This document shows positions 14,748 to 21,677 of a stretch of 23,715 nt of DNA, piece by piece. The stretch comes from CAZRUA01 sp964603125 (GTDB lineage Bacteria; Bacteroidota; Bacteroidia; B-17B0; Aurantibacillaceae). The translations under genes and the position numbers were made by a program. The stretch covers positions 1 to 23,715 of the forward strand of contig CAZRUA010000053.1 of assembly GCA_964603125.1 (NCBI GenBank). Direction: 5' to 3'. The notes beneath the pieces are model-generated. The model searched no databases. It was given only the letters and a program-made list of their open reading frames with translations, and was not told the origin of the DNA. The first letter of the stretch is position 1. Every line of letters begins with the position of its first letter.

Positions 14748-16529
14748 ATGAGTAATTTAAACATATTTCGAAAGAAGGTTTTTACTGGAAATGAAGGTTC
14801 TGAAGAGGGTCATGGCAGTGGTTTACACAAAGTACTTACTGCACGTGATTTAACTTTTTTTGGTATCGCTGCAATTTTAGGAGCGGGTAGTTTTAGTAGT
14901 TTGGGTGGTGCTGTTTTTAATGGTGGTCCTGGGGTTATTTTACTATTTATTATTGTTGCTATTGCTTGTGGTTTCACGGCATTTTGTTATAGCGAATTTG
15001 CAAGCCGCATTCCAGTTTCGGGGAGTGCTTATACTTACGCCTATGCTAGTTTCGGAGAAATGTTTGCTTGGATTATTGGTTGGGCTCTATTAATGGAATA
15101 CAGTATAGGTAATATTTATGTTGCGTATAGTTGGAGTGATTATTTTACAACTTTACTCGAAAGATGCTCAATTCATGTTCCTGAATTTTTATCTACCAGT
15201 TACATGGAATCTAAAAAGGCTTTCGAAAACAATACCGCTGGAGAAGCCATTACAGCATGGAACACAGCTCCAATGATAGGTGGTTTGAGAATTATCTTAG
15301 ACGTTCCAGCAATACTAATTAATATTTTAATTACTTATTTGGTTCTTCGTGGTGTTAAGGAAAGTAAAAACTTTAGCAATGCAATGGTTATTATTAAAAT
15401 GCTGGTAGTTGGATTAGTTATTTTGGTGGGTGGTTTTTTAGTGTTTCACAATGGCCTTACGGGTAACTGGACACCAGAGAATACAGAAGGTGTAAAATCG
15501 TTTATGCCAAATGGTTTTGGTGGTGTGATGATGGCGGTAAGTGGTGTTTTCTTTGCTTACATTGGTTTCGATGCAGTTTCGGTTATGGCAGAAGAAAGTA
15601 AAAATCCTCAACGCGATTTACCTCGTGGAATGATTTACTCTTTAATAATTTGTACAATCGTATATATACTTTTAACATTGGTTTTGACAGGCGCAGCTGA
15701 TTACAAAACATTTGAAGGTATAGGTGACCCATTAGCTTTTATTTTTGAGAAACAAAATTTAAATGTTGCGTGGATGCAGTTTTTGGTTGCAATATGCGCA
15801 GTAGTTGCAATGACGAGTGTTTTATTGGTTTTTCAAATGGGTCAGCCACGTATTTGGATGAGTATGAGCCGTGATGGTTTATTACCCAACAAGTTTCAAG
15901 AAATTCATCCGAAATACAAAACACCTGGTTTTTCAACTATTTTAACAGGTTGTGTTGTTGGTATTCCATTATTGTTTACTGATAAAACCTTCGTACTAGA
16001 TTTTACTAGTATTGGAACCTTATTCGCATTCGTATTAGTTTGTGGAGGTGTTTTATTAATTCCGCGCAGAGAAAAAGTCAAGGGAAAGTTTCATTTACCT
16101 TATGTTAATTCGCAATTTATTTTCCCAGCAATGGTAGTTGCAGCAATTACTTTCATTTTATATAAATTTAATTCTTATGTGGATAAGGATGGTATTTCAC
16201 ATGTAGGATATTTTCAGGATTTGTTTGATTATAATTTTTCTGGCAATCCAGATTATGTAAATGGTAAAGTTTCTTTCATGGATTTAGCAACTATGAAAAT
16301 TGCAAGTATCATATTTTGGTTAACTTGTATTGCATTGGCACTTGCTGGTTTGGTTAAAAAATTCTCTTTAATTCCTTTATTGGGATTAGTATCTTGTCTG
16401 TATCTCTTAACAGGTATGACCAAAAACAACTGGGCTTGGTTCCTTGCTTGGTTGGGTATTGGTTTGGTGGTTTATTTCTTATACGGCTACAAAAAAAGTA
16501 AGCTTAATCTTCAAAATACAAATAGTTAA
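14748..16529 (+). CDS. APC superfamily amino acid permease (cationic amino acid transporter-like)
   Basis: This is a 593-residue integral membrane protein with about 12-14 hydrophobic segments starting at residue 35. LTARDLTFFGIAAILGAG (30-47) is the conserved entry to TM1, with the glycine-rich unwound segment (GAGSF) that binds the substrate amino group in APC transporters. YSEFASRIPVSGSAYTYAY follows in TM2-TM3, and FFAYIGFDAVSVMAEESKNPQRDLPRG is the TM6 region plus loop typical of the CAT/YfnA subgroup. An extra extracytoplasmic loop near residues 480-515 precedes the last TM pair. The substrate is probably an amino acid taken up by proton symport or exchange; specificity cannot be read from sequence. 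Its TAA overlaps the ATG of the dehydrogenase gene (TAATG), so the two are translationally coupled. Confidence 0.9.
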   Translation: MSNLNIFRKKVFTGNEGSEEGHGSGLHKVLTARDLTFFGIAAILGAGSFSSLGGAVFNGGPGVILLFIIVAIACGFTAFCYSEFASRIPVSGSAYTYAYASFGEMFAWIIGWALLMEYSIGNIYVAYSWSDYFTTLLERCSIHVPEFLSTSYMESKKAFENNTAGEAITAWNTAPMIGGLRIILDVPAILINILITYLVLRGVKESKNFSNAMVIIKMLVVGLVILVGGFLVFHNGLTGNWTPENTEGVKSFMPNGFGGVMMAVSGVFFAYIGFDAVSVMAEESKNPQRDLPRGMIYSLIICTIVYILLTLVLTGAADYKTFEGIGDPLAFIFEKQNLNVAWMQFLVAICAVVAMTSVLLVFQMGQPRIWMSMSRDGLLPNKFQEIHPKYKTPGFSTILTGCVVGIPLLFTDKTFVLDFTSIGTLFAFVLVCGGVLLIPRREKVKGKFHLPYVNSQFIFPAMVVAAITFILYKFNSYVDKDGISHVGYFQDLFDYNFSGNPDYVNGKVSFMDLATMKIASIIFWLTCIALALAGLVKKFSLIPLLGLVSCLYLLTGMTKNNWAWFLAWLGIGLVVYFLYGYKKSKLNLQNTNS

Positions 16530-17287
16530 TGAGTATAGTTTTAATAACTGGCGCTACATCTGGCATTGGGAAGGCATGTGCCGAATTGTTTGCTAAGAAT
16601 AATTATAAAATAATTATTACGGGTAGAAGGAAAGATAAACTGGATGAGCTTTCACAGGAATTGAAATCAAAGTATAAGGCGGATGTCTTGAGTTTGTGTT
16701 TTGATGTTCGAAGTCAATCAGAAGTTAAATCAGCTATTGATGGCTTATCTGCTGATTGGAAAAATATAGATATTCTGGTTAATAATGCTGGTTTAGCGGT
16801 TGGTTTGAGTTCATTACAAAATGGAGATATTGATGATTGGGAAAGGATGATTGATACTAACGTTAAAGGATTACTTTATATCACCCGAAGTGTTTCACCT
16901 TTGATGGTGGCAAAAAACAGTGGTCATATTTTTAATATCGCCTCTATTGCCGGAAAAGAAGTATATGCAAATGGAAATGTGTATTGCGCCTCTAAACATG
17001 CTGTTGATGCTTTAAGTCGAAGTATGCGAATTGACATGTTGCCACATAACATTAAGGTAACTAATATTGCTCCAGGAATGATTGAAACAGAGTTCTCAAT
17101 AGTTCGTTTTAAAGGGGACGAAGAAAGAGCTAAGCAAGTTTATAATGGTCTGGAAGCCTTAAAACCAGAAGATATTGCCGAAACCATACTTTGGATAGCT
17201 CAACGCCCTAAGCATGTAAATATTAATGATATTGTTATAATGCCAACAGCGCAGGCTTCAGCAACAAATGTTCTTAGAAATCAGTAA
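16529..17287 (+). CDS. Short-chain dehydrogenase/reductase, YdfG-like
   Basis: This is a 252-residue classical SDR. The NAD(P)-binding motif TGATSGIG is at 7-14, GRRKDKL (32-38) suggests NADP preference because of the arginines after the second strand, NNAG is at 85-88, and N111, S139, Y152 and K156 form the catalytic tetrad (YCASK). The overall sequence (NVKGLLYITRSVSPLMV, INDIVIMPTAQA near the end) fits the YdfG/3-hydroxy acid dehydrogenase branch, whose members oxidise L-allo-threonine, serine and 3-hydroxy acids or reduce malonic semialdehyde. Coupling to an amino acid permease by a one-base overlap fits a role in hydroxy-amino acid use, but this is inference. Confidence 0.92.
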   Translation: MSIVLITGATSGIGKACAELFAKNNYKIIITGRRKDKLDELSQELKSKYKADVLSLCFDVRSQSEVKSAIDGLSADWKNIDILVNNAGLAVGLSSLQNGDIDDWERMIDTNVKGLLYITRSVSPLMVAKNSGHIFNIASIAGKEVYANGNVYCASKHAVDALSRSMRIDMLPHNIKVTNIAPGMIETEFSIVRFKGDEERAKQVYNGLEALKPEDIAETILWIAQRPKHVNINDIVIMPTAQASATNVLRNQ

Positions 17288-17331
17288 AACTGCCAATTTT
17301 TCCTGTTTTTCGCTATGGCAAAAGATTTGAG

Positions 17332-17339
17332 TATCTTTG
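17332..17339 (+). promoter_or_regulatory. -7 element of the grpE-dnaJ promoter
   Basis: TATCTTTG matches the Bacteroidota -7 consensus TAnnTTTG exactly and lies 72 bases before the grpE ATG. The -33 region is poor: only TTTTTC, 20 bases upstream. No CIRCE element (TTAGCACTC...GAGTGCTAA) is present, so HrcA control is not indicated. Confidence 0.6.
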
Positions 17340-17410
17340 CACGCCTATTCGTTGAGTCGAATTGAGGTAAAAAAGATCATTTGAAAAGACTAAAAAAAAT
17401 ATTTAACAGG

Positions 17411-17944
17411 ATGAATAAGCCCGAGAATGAAGCGATTAACGCTAACGAAGAAAACCAAGAAGTTGTGAGTAACGAAACTGAACAAACAAGTGCTGCTGAA
17501 ACAACTGAAAATTCGGCAGAAAGCGCTCAAAATTCAGGTAATGAAACTGACAAAAAAATTCAGGAATTAAACGATAAGTATTTGCGTTTATATTCCGAGT
17601 TTGATAATTATCGTAAGCGCACTGCTCGCGAGAAAATTGACTATATGAAATCAGCTGGAGAGGATGTTTATAAAGCACTTTTGCCAATTATTGATGATTT
17701 TGAAAGGGCAAACAAAGCTAATGAAACAGCCACTGATTTAAAGGCTGTATCGGATGGAGTGAATTTGATTTACAATAAAATGAAATCTTTATTCCTTAGC
17801 AAAGGGCTTGAGGTTATAGATTGTGTAAATAAACCTTTTGATAGTGAAATAATGGAGGCTATTACTAGTATTCCAGCTCCAAATGATGAAATGAAAGGTA
17901 AAGTAATTGATTGCGTTGAGAATGGTTACACACTTAATGGTTAA
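17411..17944 (+). CDS. grpE: GrpE nucleotide-exchange factor, prematurely terminated
   Basis: GrpE releases ADP from DnaK in the Hsp70 cycle. The start is placed at ATG 17411; an in-frame TTG at 17381 would add ten basic residues. The protein has a long Glu/Asn/Thr-rich disordered N-terminus (1-45) and the coiled-coil and dimerisation helix with LYSEFDNYRKRTAREK. The beta-wing domain includes LLPIIDDFERA, KPFDSEIMEAITSIPAP, then GKVIDCVENGYTLNG at the end. The family normally continues with about ten more residues that form the last beta strand (for example LNGRTIRAAMVTVA in E. coli). Here a TAA at 17942-17944 follows LNG, yet the same frame continues VIRFANVVIGS to a second TAA at 17978-17980, exactly the expected tail. 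One base change (for example AAA to TAA) would explain it. The product shown is 177 residues; without the stop it would be 189. Confidence 0.92.
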   Translation: MNKPENEAINANEENQEVVSNETEQTSAAETTENSAESAQNSGNETDKKIQELNDKYLRLYSEFDNYRKRTAREKIDYMKSAGEDVYKALLPIIDDFERANKANETATDLKAVSDGVNLIYNKMKSLFLSKGLEVIDCVNKPFDSEIMEAITSIPAPNDEMKGKVIDCVENGYTLNG

Positions 17945-17991
17945 GTAATTCGATTTGCAAACGTTGTAATAGGAAGCTAAAAAAATAAGAA

Positions 17992-19137
17992 ATGTCGAAA
18001 AGAGATTATTACGAAATATTAGGAGTATCAAAAAATGCTAGCGATGATGAGATAAAAAAAGCTTATCGTAAGTTAGCTATTAAATATCATCCTGATAAGA
18101 ACCCAGACGATAAAAGTGCTGAAGATAAGTTTAAAGAGGCAGCTGAGGCTTATGAAGTGTTGAGTAATGCTGAAAAGCGTCAACGATACAATCAATTTGG
18201 ACATGCAGGTGTTGGTGGTGCAAGTGGCGGCGGCGGTGGATATGGTGGTGGAATGAATATGGATGATATTTTCTCTAATTTCGGTGACATCTTTGGAGGA
18301 GCTTTTAACTTTGGTGGTGGAGGCTCAAACAGAGGGGGACGAAGAGTAAACAAAGGAACTAATTTGCGAATTAAAGTAAAATTAAATTTACAAGAAATTG
18401 CAAATGGAGTTGAAAAGAAAATAAAAGTGCCTAAATATGTTGCATGTGAGCCTTGCAAAGGATCAGGAGCAAATGGAAGTGCAACAGAGACTTGTAGAAC
18501 TTGTAATGGTAGCGGAGTTCAAACAAGAGTGCAACAAACTATTTTGGGAGCAATGCAAACACAAACCACTTGCGGCACTTGTGGTGGAGATGGAAAAATA
18601 ATTAAAGATAAATGTAAGTCATGTCATGGAGATGGAATTGTGCGTGGCGAGGAGTTAGTTACTTTAAACATACCAGCAGGTGTTGCCGAAGGAATGCAAT
18701 TATCTGTTGGAGGCAAAGGTAATGCAGCAGCTCGCGGAGGAATTAATGGTGATTTATTGGTTTTAATTGAAGAGGAAGAACACCCAGATTTAAAACGAGA
18801 AGGTCCACACTTAATTTACGAATGTTTTGTAAACTTTGCTGATGCAGCTCTTGGAACAAGTATTGAAGTCCCTACTGTTGATGCAAAGGCAAAAATTAAA
18901 ATTGATGCAGGAACACAAAGTGGAAAAGTTCTTCGTTTAAGAGGAAAGGGCTTGCCAGAAGTGAATAGCTATGGACGTGGAGATTTAATGGTGAATATCA
19001 ATGTTTATACTCCACAAGAATTAACAAGCGAAGAAAAGAAAATACTTGAAAAGCTTCGCGAAAGCAAGAATTTTAGTCCAACACCTGGAAAAAAGGGTAA
19101 AGGGTTTTTTGATAGAATGAAAGAGTATTTTGAATAA
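17992..19137 (+). CDS. dnaJ: DnaJ co-chaperone (Hsp40, type I)
   Basis: This is a complete 381-residue type I DnaJ that stimulates the ATPase of DnaK and delivers unfolded substrates. The J domain (1-70) carries the essential HPD at 33-35. The Gly/Phe-rich linker follows (74-115, with DDIFSNFGDIFGG). The zinc-binding region has four CxxCxGxG repeats: C152/C155, C168/C171, C194/C197 and C208/C211. The substrate-binding and dimerisation regions end at DRMKEYFE. It lies 47 bases after the shortened grpE stop, but only 11 bases after the second in-frame TAA, a spacing more typical of an operon. Its last codons overlap the following membrane-protein gene by 8 bases. Confidence 0.97.
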   Translation: MSKRDYYEILGVSKNASDDEIKKAYRKLAIKYHPDKNPDDKSAEDKFKEAAEAYEVLSNAEKRQRYNQFGHAGVGGASGGGGGYGGGMNMDDIFSNFGDIFGGAFNFGGGGSNRGGRRVNKGTNLRIKVKLNLQEIANGVEKKIKVPKYVACEPCKGSGANGSATETCRTCNGSGVQTRVQQTILGAMQTQTTCGTCGGDGKIIKDKCKSCHGDGIVRGEELVTLNIPAGVAEGMQLSVGGKGNAAARGGINGDLLVLIEEEEHPDLKREGPHLIYECFVNFADAALGTSIEVPTVDAKAKIKIDAGTQSGKVLRLRGKGLPEVNSYGRGDLMVNINVYTPQELTSEEKKILEKLRESKNFSPTPGKKGKGFFDRMKEYFE

Positions 19138-21055
19138 CTATTTAGCAAAAATAAAATTAGTAGCATTTCAGCTCCTTTTAGTAATGGCCTCTTTCACAAT
19201 ATGTAGAGGCCTTTTTGCTATTTTTAATTTAAGCTCGTTTCAAAGTCTAACATTTTTTGAGTTTCTTAAAATATCCTTTTATGGAATTAAATTCGATTTA
19301 ATAAGTGTATTAATTGTAAATGCTATTTACATCGTTATTTTCTTGTTTCCTTTCGATGTAATGAGATTTAAATTTGTAAATAGTTTTTTAGCTTATTTAT
19401 TTTTAATAACTAACGCCATTGCTTTAGCTAGTAATTATATTGATGTAGGTTTTTTTAAGTTTAATGCAAAGCGAAGTACAAGCGAAATATTTGAATTGGC
19501 CGGTGGTCAAACGGATATAACTTCTTTGCTACCTCATTTTTTAAAGGATTATTGGTTCCTGATAGTGATATTTGTAATTCATTTTTATTTCTTCAGGAAA
19601 TTAGTTTTAAAACACAAAATAATAGGCTCAAAACAAGTATTTAGTTTTAAAGAACTTGCTTTAAATTTTATAGGCTTTATTGCCATAGCTAGTTTAACTA
19701 TAATTGGTATAAGAGGTGGTTTGCAATTGGTGCCTACCGGCTTGGTTAATGCTACAGATAATGTAAAGCCTGAGTATAGTAGTATTGTTTTGAATACTCC
19801 ATTTACAATTATTAAATCAACTGAGCTTAACTCTTTGGAAGAAAAGAATTATTTTGAGGAAAAGGAGTTGCTTAAATTTATCAATCCAATTAAAGTTAGT
19901 TCGAGAAAGTATTTAAAGGATAGTTTTTTAATGAGTGTTGTGGATTCTATTCCTAAACCCAATATAGTGCTAATTGTAGTGGAAGGATTGAGTAGAGAAT
20001 TTACTAAGTACGGAGTGAATCAAAAAGTAACTCCATTTTTGGACTCGCTTTCTAATCATAGTATTGTTTTCGAAAACATGTTTGCAAACGGGAAAAGATC
20101 GGTGGAGGGGATACCCGCAATAACTAGTTCGGTGCTTTCTCTGGAAACAGCATATATTAATACTATTTATTCTACTAATAGTATTACAAGTATTGCTAAT
20201 CAGTTAACCTTGCAAAACTATAATACATCTTTTTATCACGCTGCTAGCAATGGAAGTATGAATTTTGATTCATATTGTAAAGCTGCTGGATTTGAGAAGT
20301 ATTACGGAAGAAACGAGTATAACAATGAGGCTCATTATGATGGCAGTTGGGGAACTTGGGACGAGGAGTATTTGCAATATTTTGCGAAGGAATTAGATAA
20401 AAAAAAGCAACCTTATTTTTCAACTGTATTCACACTCTCCTCCCACCATCCATTTGCGATACCAGATAAGTATAGCAAGGTATTTAAGAAAACACCTGAT
20501 AATGAGCTTAAACGTGCTATGTCATACACGGATTTTGCTTTAAAGCAATTTTTTAAAACCGTTCAGCAATCAAAAAGATTCAACAACACCATTTTCTTAA
20601 TTACCGCAGATCATACGGGAATAACAGTTGATAATTTTTATTATTACGCTTATGGTAACTATCAAATTCCTTTTTATCTCTATTCGCCTAAACTAAATTT
20701 AAAACAACCTTATTTTATTAAGGAAACATTTCAGCAAATAGATTTATTGCCACTAATAATGAATTTGACCAGCGAAAACAAGAAGTATTTTAGTTTTGGT
20801 AACGAAAAAATCTCTAAAAATAATCTCGCTATAACGTTTAAAGAAGGTGTTTATCAATTGATGAATGATACTATTATTTATCAGTTTGCTAATAATAAAT
20901 CTCTTAGCTTGTATAATATTAGGTCTGATAGCGCAATGAAAGTGAATTTAATAAAGAAAGTACCAAATCAGGTTAAGTATTATGAAGATTATATTAAAGC
21001 ATTTATCCAGACCTACAATCACGCCTTGATTACGAATAGGATGTACGTGAAATAG
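19130..21055 (+). CDS. LTA synthase/sulfatase-fold membrane phosphotransferase-like protein
   Basis: The start is a TTG at 19130, overlapping the dnaJ end by 8 bases; an upstream TGA in the frame (19118-19120) leaves no ATG, and the next ATG (19184) would cut into the first membrane segment. The 641-residue protein has five N-terminal membrane segments (about 10-32, 58-75, 84-102, 141-157, 178-196) and then an extracytoplasmic alkaline-phosphatase-fold domain. Metal and catalytic residues are recognisable: E285 in LIVVEG, S324 in NGKRSVEG as the likely nucleophile (Thr in Gram-positive LtaS), HH at 439-440 in SSHHPF, and D494/H495 in TADHTG. Family members transfer phospho-alcohol groups between lipids, glycans or teichoic acids. 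This organism type has no lipoteichoic acid, so the substrate is unknown; modification of a lipid or surface glycan is plausible. Confidence 0.85.
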   Translation: MNNYLAKIKLVAFQLLLVMASFTICRGLFAIFNLSSFQSLTFFEFLKISFYGIKFDLISVLIVNAIYIVIFLFPFDVMRFKFVNSFLAYLFLITNAIALASNYIDVGFFKFNAKRSTSEIFELAGGQTDITSLLPHFLKDYWFLIVIFVIHFYFFRKLVLKHKIIGSKQVFSFKELALNFIGFIAIASLTIIGIRGGLQLVPTGLVNATDNVKPEYSSIVLNTPFTIIKSTELNSLEEKNYFEEKELLKFINPIKVSSRKYLKDSFLMSVVDSIPKPNIVLIVVEGLSREFTKYGVNQKVTPFLDSLSNHSIVFENMFANGKRSVEGIPAITSSVLSLETAYINTIYSTNSITSIANQLTLQNYNTSFYHAASNGSMNFDSYCKAAGFEKYYGRNEYNNEAHYDGSWGTWDEEYLQYFAKELDKKKQPYFSTVFTLSSHHPFAIPDKYSKVFKKTPDNELKRAMSYTDFALKQFFKTVQQSKRFNNTIFLITADHTGITVDNFYYYAYGNYQIPFYLYSPKLNLKQPYFIKETFQQIDLLPLIMNLTSENKKYFSFGNEKISKNNLAITFKEGVYQLMNDTIIYQFANNKSLSLYNIRSDSAMKVNLIKKVPNQVKYYEDYIKAFIQTYNHALITNRMYVK

Positions 21056-21081
21056 GCATTCTCTTGCATTTCTTTAATCAA

Positions 21082-21102
21082 TTTATCTAAACGATAGATA
21101 AA
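21082..21102. other. AT-rich inverted repeat in the marR upstream region
   Basis: TTTATCTA (21082-21089) and TAGATAAA (21095-21102) are perfectly complementary around a 5-base loop. The stem has little GC and no following T-run, so it is a poor terminator for the upstream gene. It lies just before the larger marR palindrome and could be a second regulator site. Confidence 0.4.
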
Positions 21103-21109
21103 AATTGTT

Positions 21110-21137
21110 AAAAATAGTTGTATGTACAACTATTTTT
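21110..21137. promoter_or_regulatory. Perfect palindrome, probable MarR operator O1
   Basis: AAAAATAGTTGTA (21110-21122) and TACAACTATTTTT (21125-21137) are perfect inverse complements separated by TG. The palindrome covers the -33 TTG and most of the spacer of the marR promoter, the usual place for an autorepressing MarR dimer. Its core, TAGTTGTA-TG-TACAACTA, recurs upstream of the next gene. Confidence 0.8.
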
Positions 21138-21147
21138 CATATCTTTG
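21118..21147 (+). promoter_or_regulatory. marR promoter (TTG-N19-TATCTTTG)
   Basis: TTG at 21118-21120 and TATCTTTG at 21140-21147 are 19 bases apart, a full match to the Bacteroidota sigma-A promoter pattern. Transcription should begin about 21153-21156, leaving a short leader before the ATG at 21163. This rules out a longer MarR starting at 21118. Confidence 0.8.
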
Positions 21148-21162
21148 ACCCAGTTATTAAAA

Positions 21163-21618
21163 ATGGCATCATTAGAGCAAGAAATAAAACAATCTAAATT
21201 TGAAACTGAGCTTTTAAAAGCCAATATCAATATACTTTTTACAGCTAATTGGCTGTATAACAAAATATCGACTGTTTTAAAGCCTTATAATGTAACGCAT
21301 GAGCAATTTAATGTTTTACGAATCTTAAAAGGAAGTCATCCTAAAAGTATGTGCCAAAAGGATGTCTTGTCTCGCATGATTGCTCCAAATTCTAACCTTA
21401 CCCTTATTGTGAAGAAATTGAGAGATAAAAAGTTGATTAAAGTAGTACAATCCGCTCACGATAAAAGAGAATACCAGATTAATATAACTAAACTAGGACT
21501 TGATTTATTAGAAGAGATAGATAAAAATTTCAAAAAGAACATGAGTCATTTTAATGGTTTAAACACTTCTGAGGCATTTCATCTAAATGCGTTATTGGAT
21601 AAACTAAGGGAAGAATAA
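21163..21618 (+). CDS. MarR family transcriptional regulator
   Basis: This is a 151-residue regulator starting MASLEQEIKQSKFETE. The N-terminal helices form the dimer interface, followed by a winged helix-turn-helix: VTHEQFNVLRILKGSHPKSMCQKDVLSRMIAPNSNLTLIVKKLRDKKLI and then the wing with QSAHDKREYQINITKLG, where the D-K-R motif is typical of MarR proteins. One cysteine (in PKSMCQKDV) sits just before the recognition helices. A single reactive cysteine is common in MarR members that sense electrophiles or peroxides, but that role is inferred. The gene is the first of a probable operon with a flavin reductase and an OsmC protein, and its own promoter is covered by a palindrome, which points to autorepression. 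Confidence 0.9.
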   Translation: MASLEQEIKQSKFETELLKANINILFTANWLYNKISTVLKPYNVTHEQFNVLRILKGSHPKSMCQKDVLSRMIAPNSNLTLIVKKLRDKKLIKVVQSAHDKREYQINITKLGLDLLEEIDKNFKKNMSHFNGLNTSEAFHLNALLDKLREE

Positions 21619-21633
21619 AAAAATTTAAAATAA

Positions 21634-21651
21634 TAGTTGTATATATAACTA
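21634..21651. promoter_or_regulatory. Second copy of the MarR operator, O2
   Basis: TAGTTGTA-TA-TATAACTA matches the core of O1 at 16 of 18 positions. It lies between the marR stop (21618) and the reductase ATG (21678), so the same regulator probably also controls an internal promoter or blocks readthrough. No convincing TAnnTTTG is visible beside it. Confidence 0.7.
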
Positions 21652-21677
21652 ATTTAACTAACCATAAAAACAAAAAA

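Noticed and set aside
17381..17410. TTG start for grpE ten codons upstream
   Set aside because: An ATG at 17411 is available and the added residues (KRLKKIFNR) are not a conserved part of GrpE; still possible but less likely.
17942..17944. Recoding of TAA as a sense codon (alternative code or selenocysteine-like event)
   Set aside because: TAA is used as a normal terminator for the other genes in the window, and no recoding structure is seen; a point mutation or read error is simpler.
18205..18335. GGT/GGC-rich repeat tract
   Set aside because: It encodes the normal Gly/Phe-rich linker of DnaJ, not a DNA repeat element.
21118..21162. Longer MarR start at TTG 21118
   Set aside because: These bases are the promoter and operator; transcription should begin after them.
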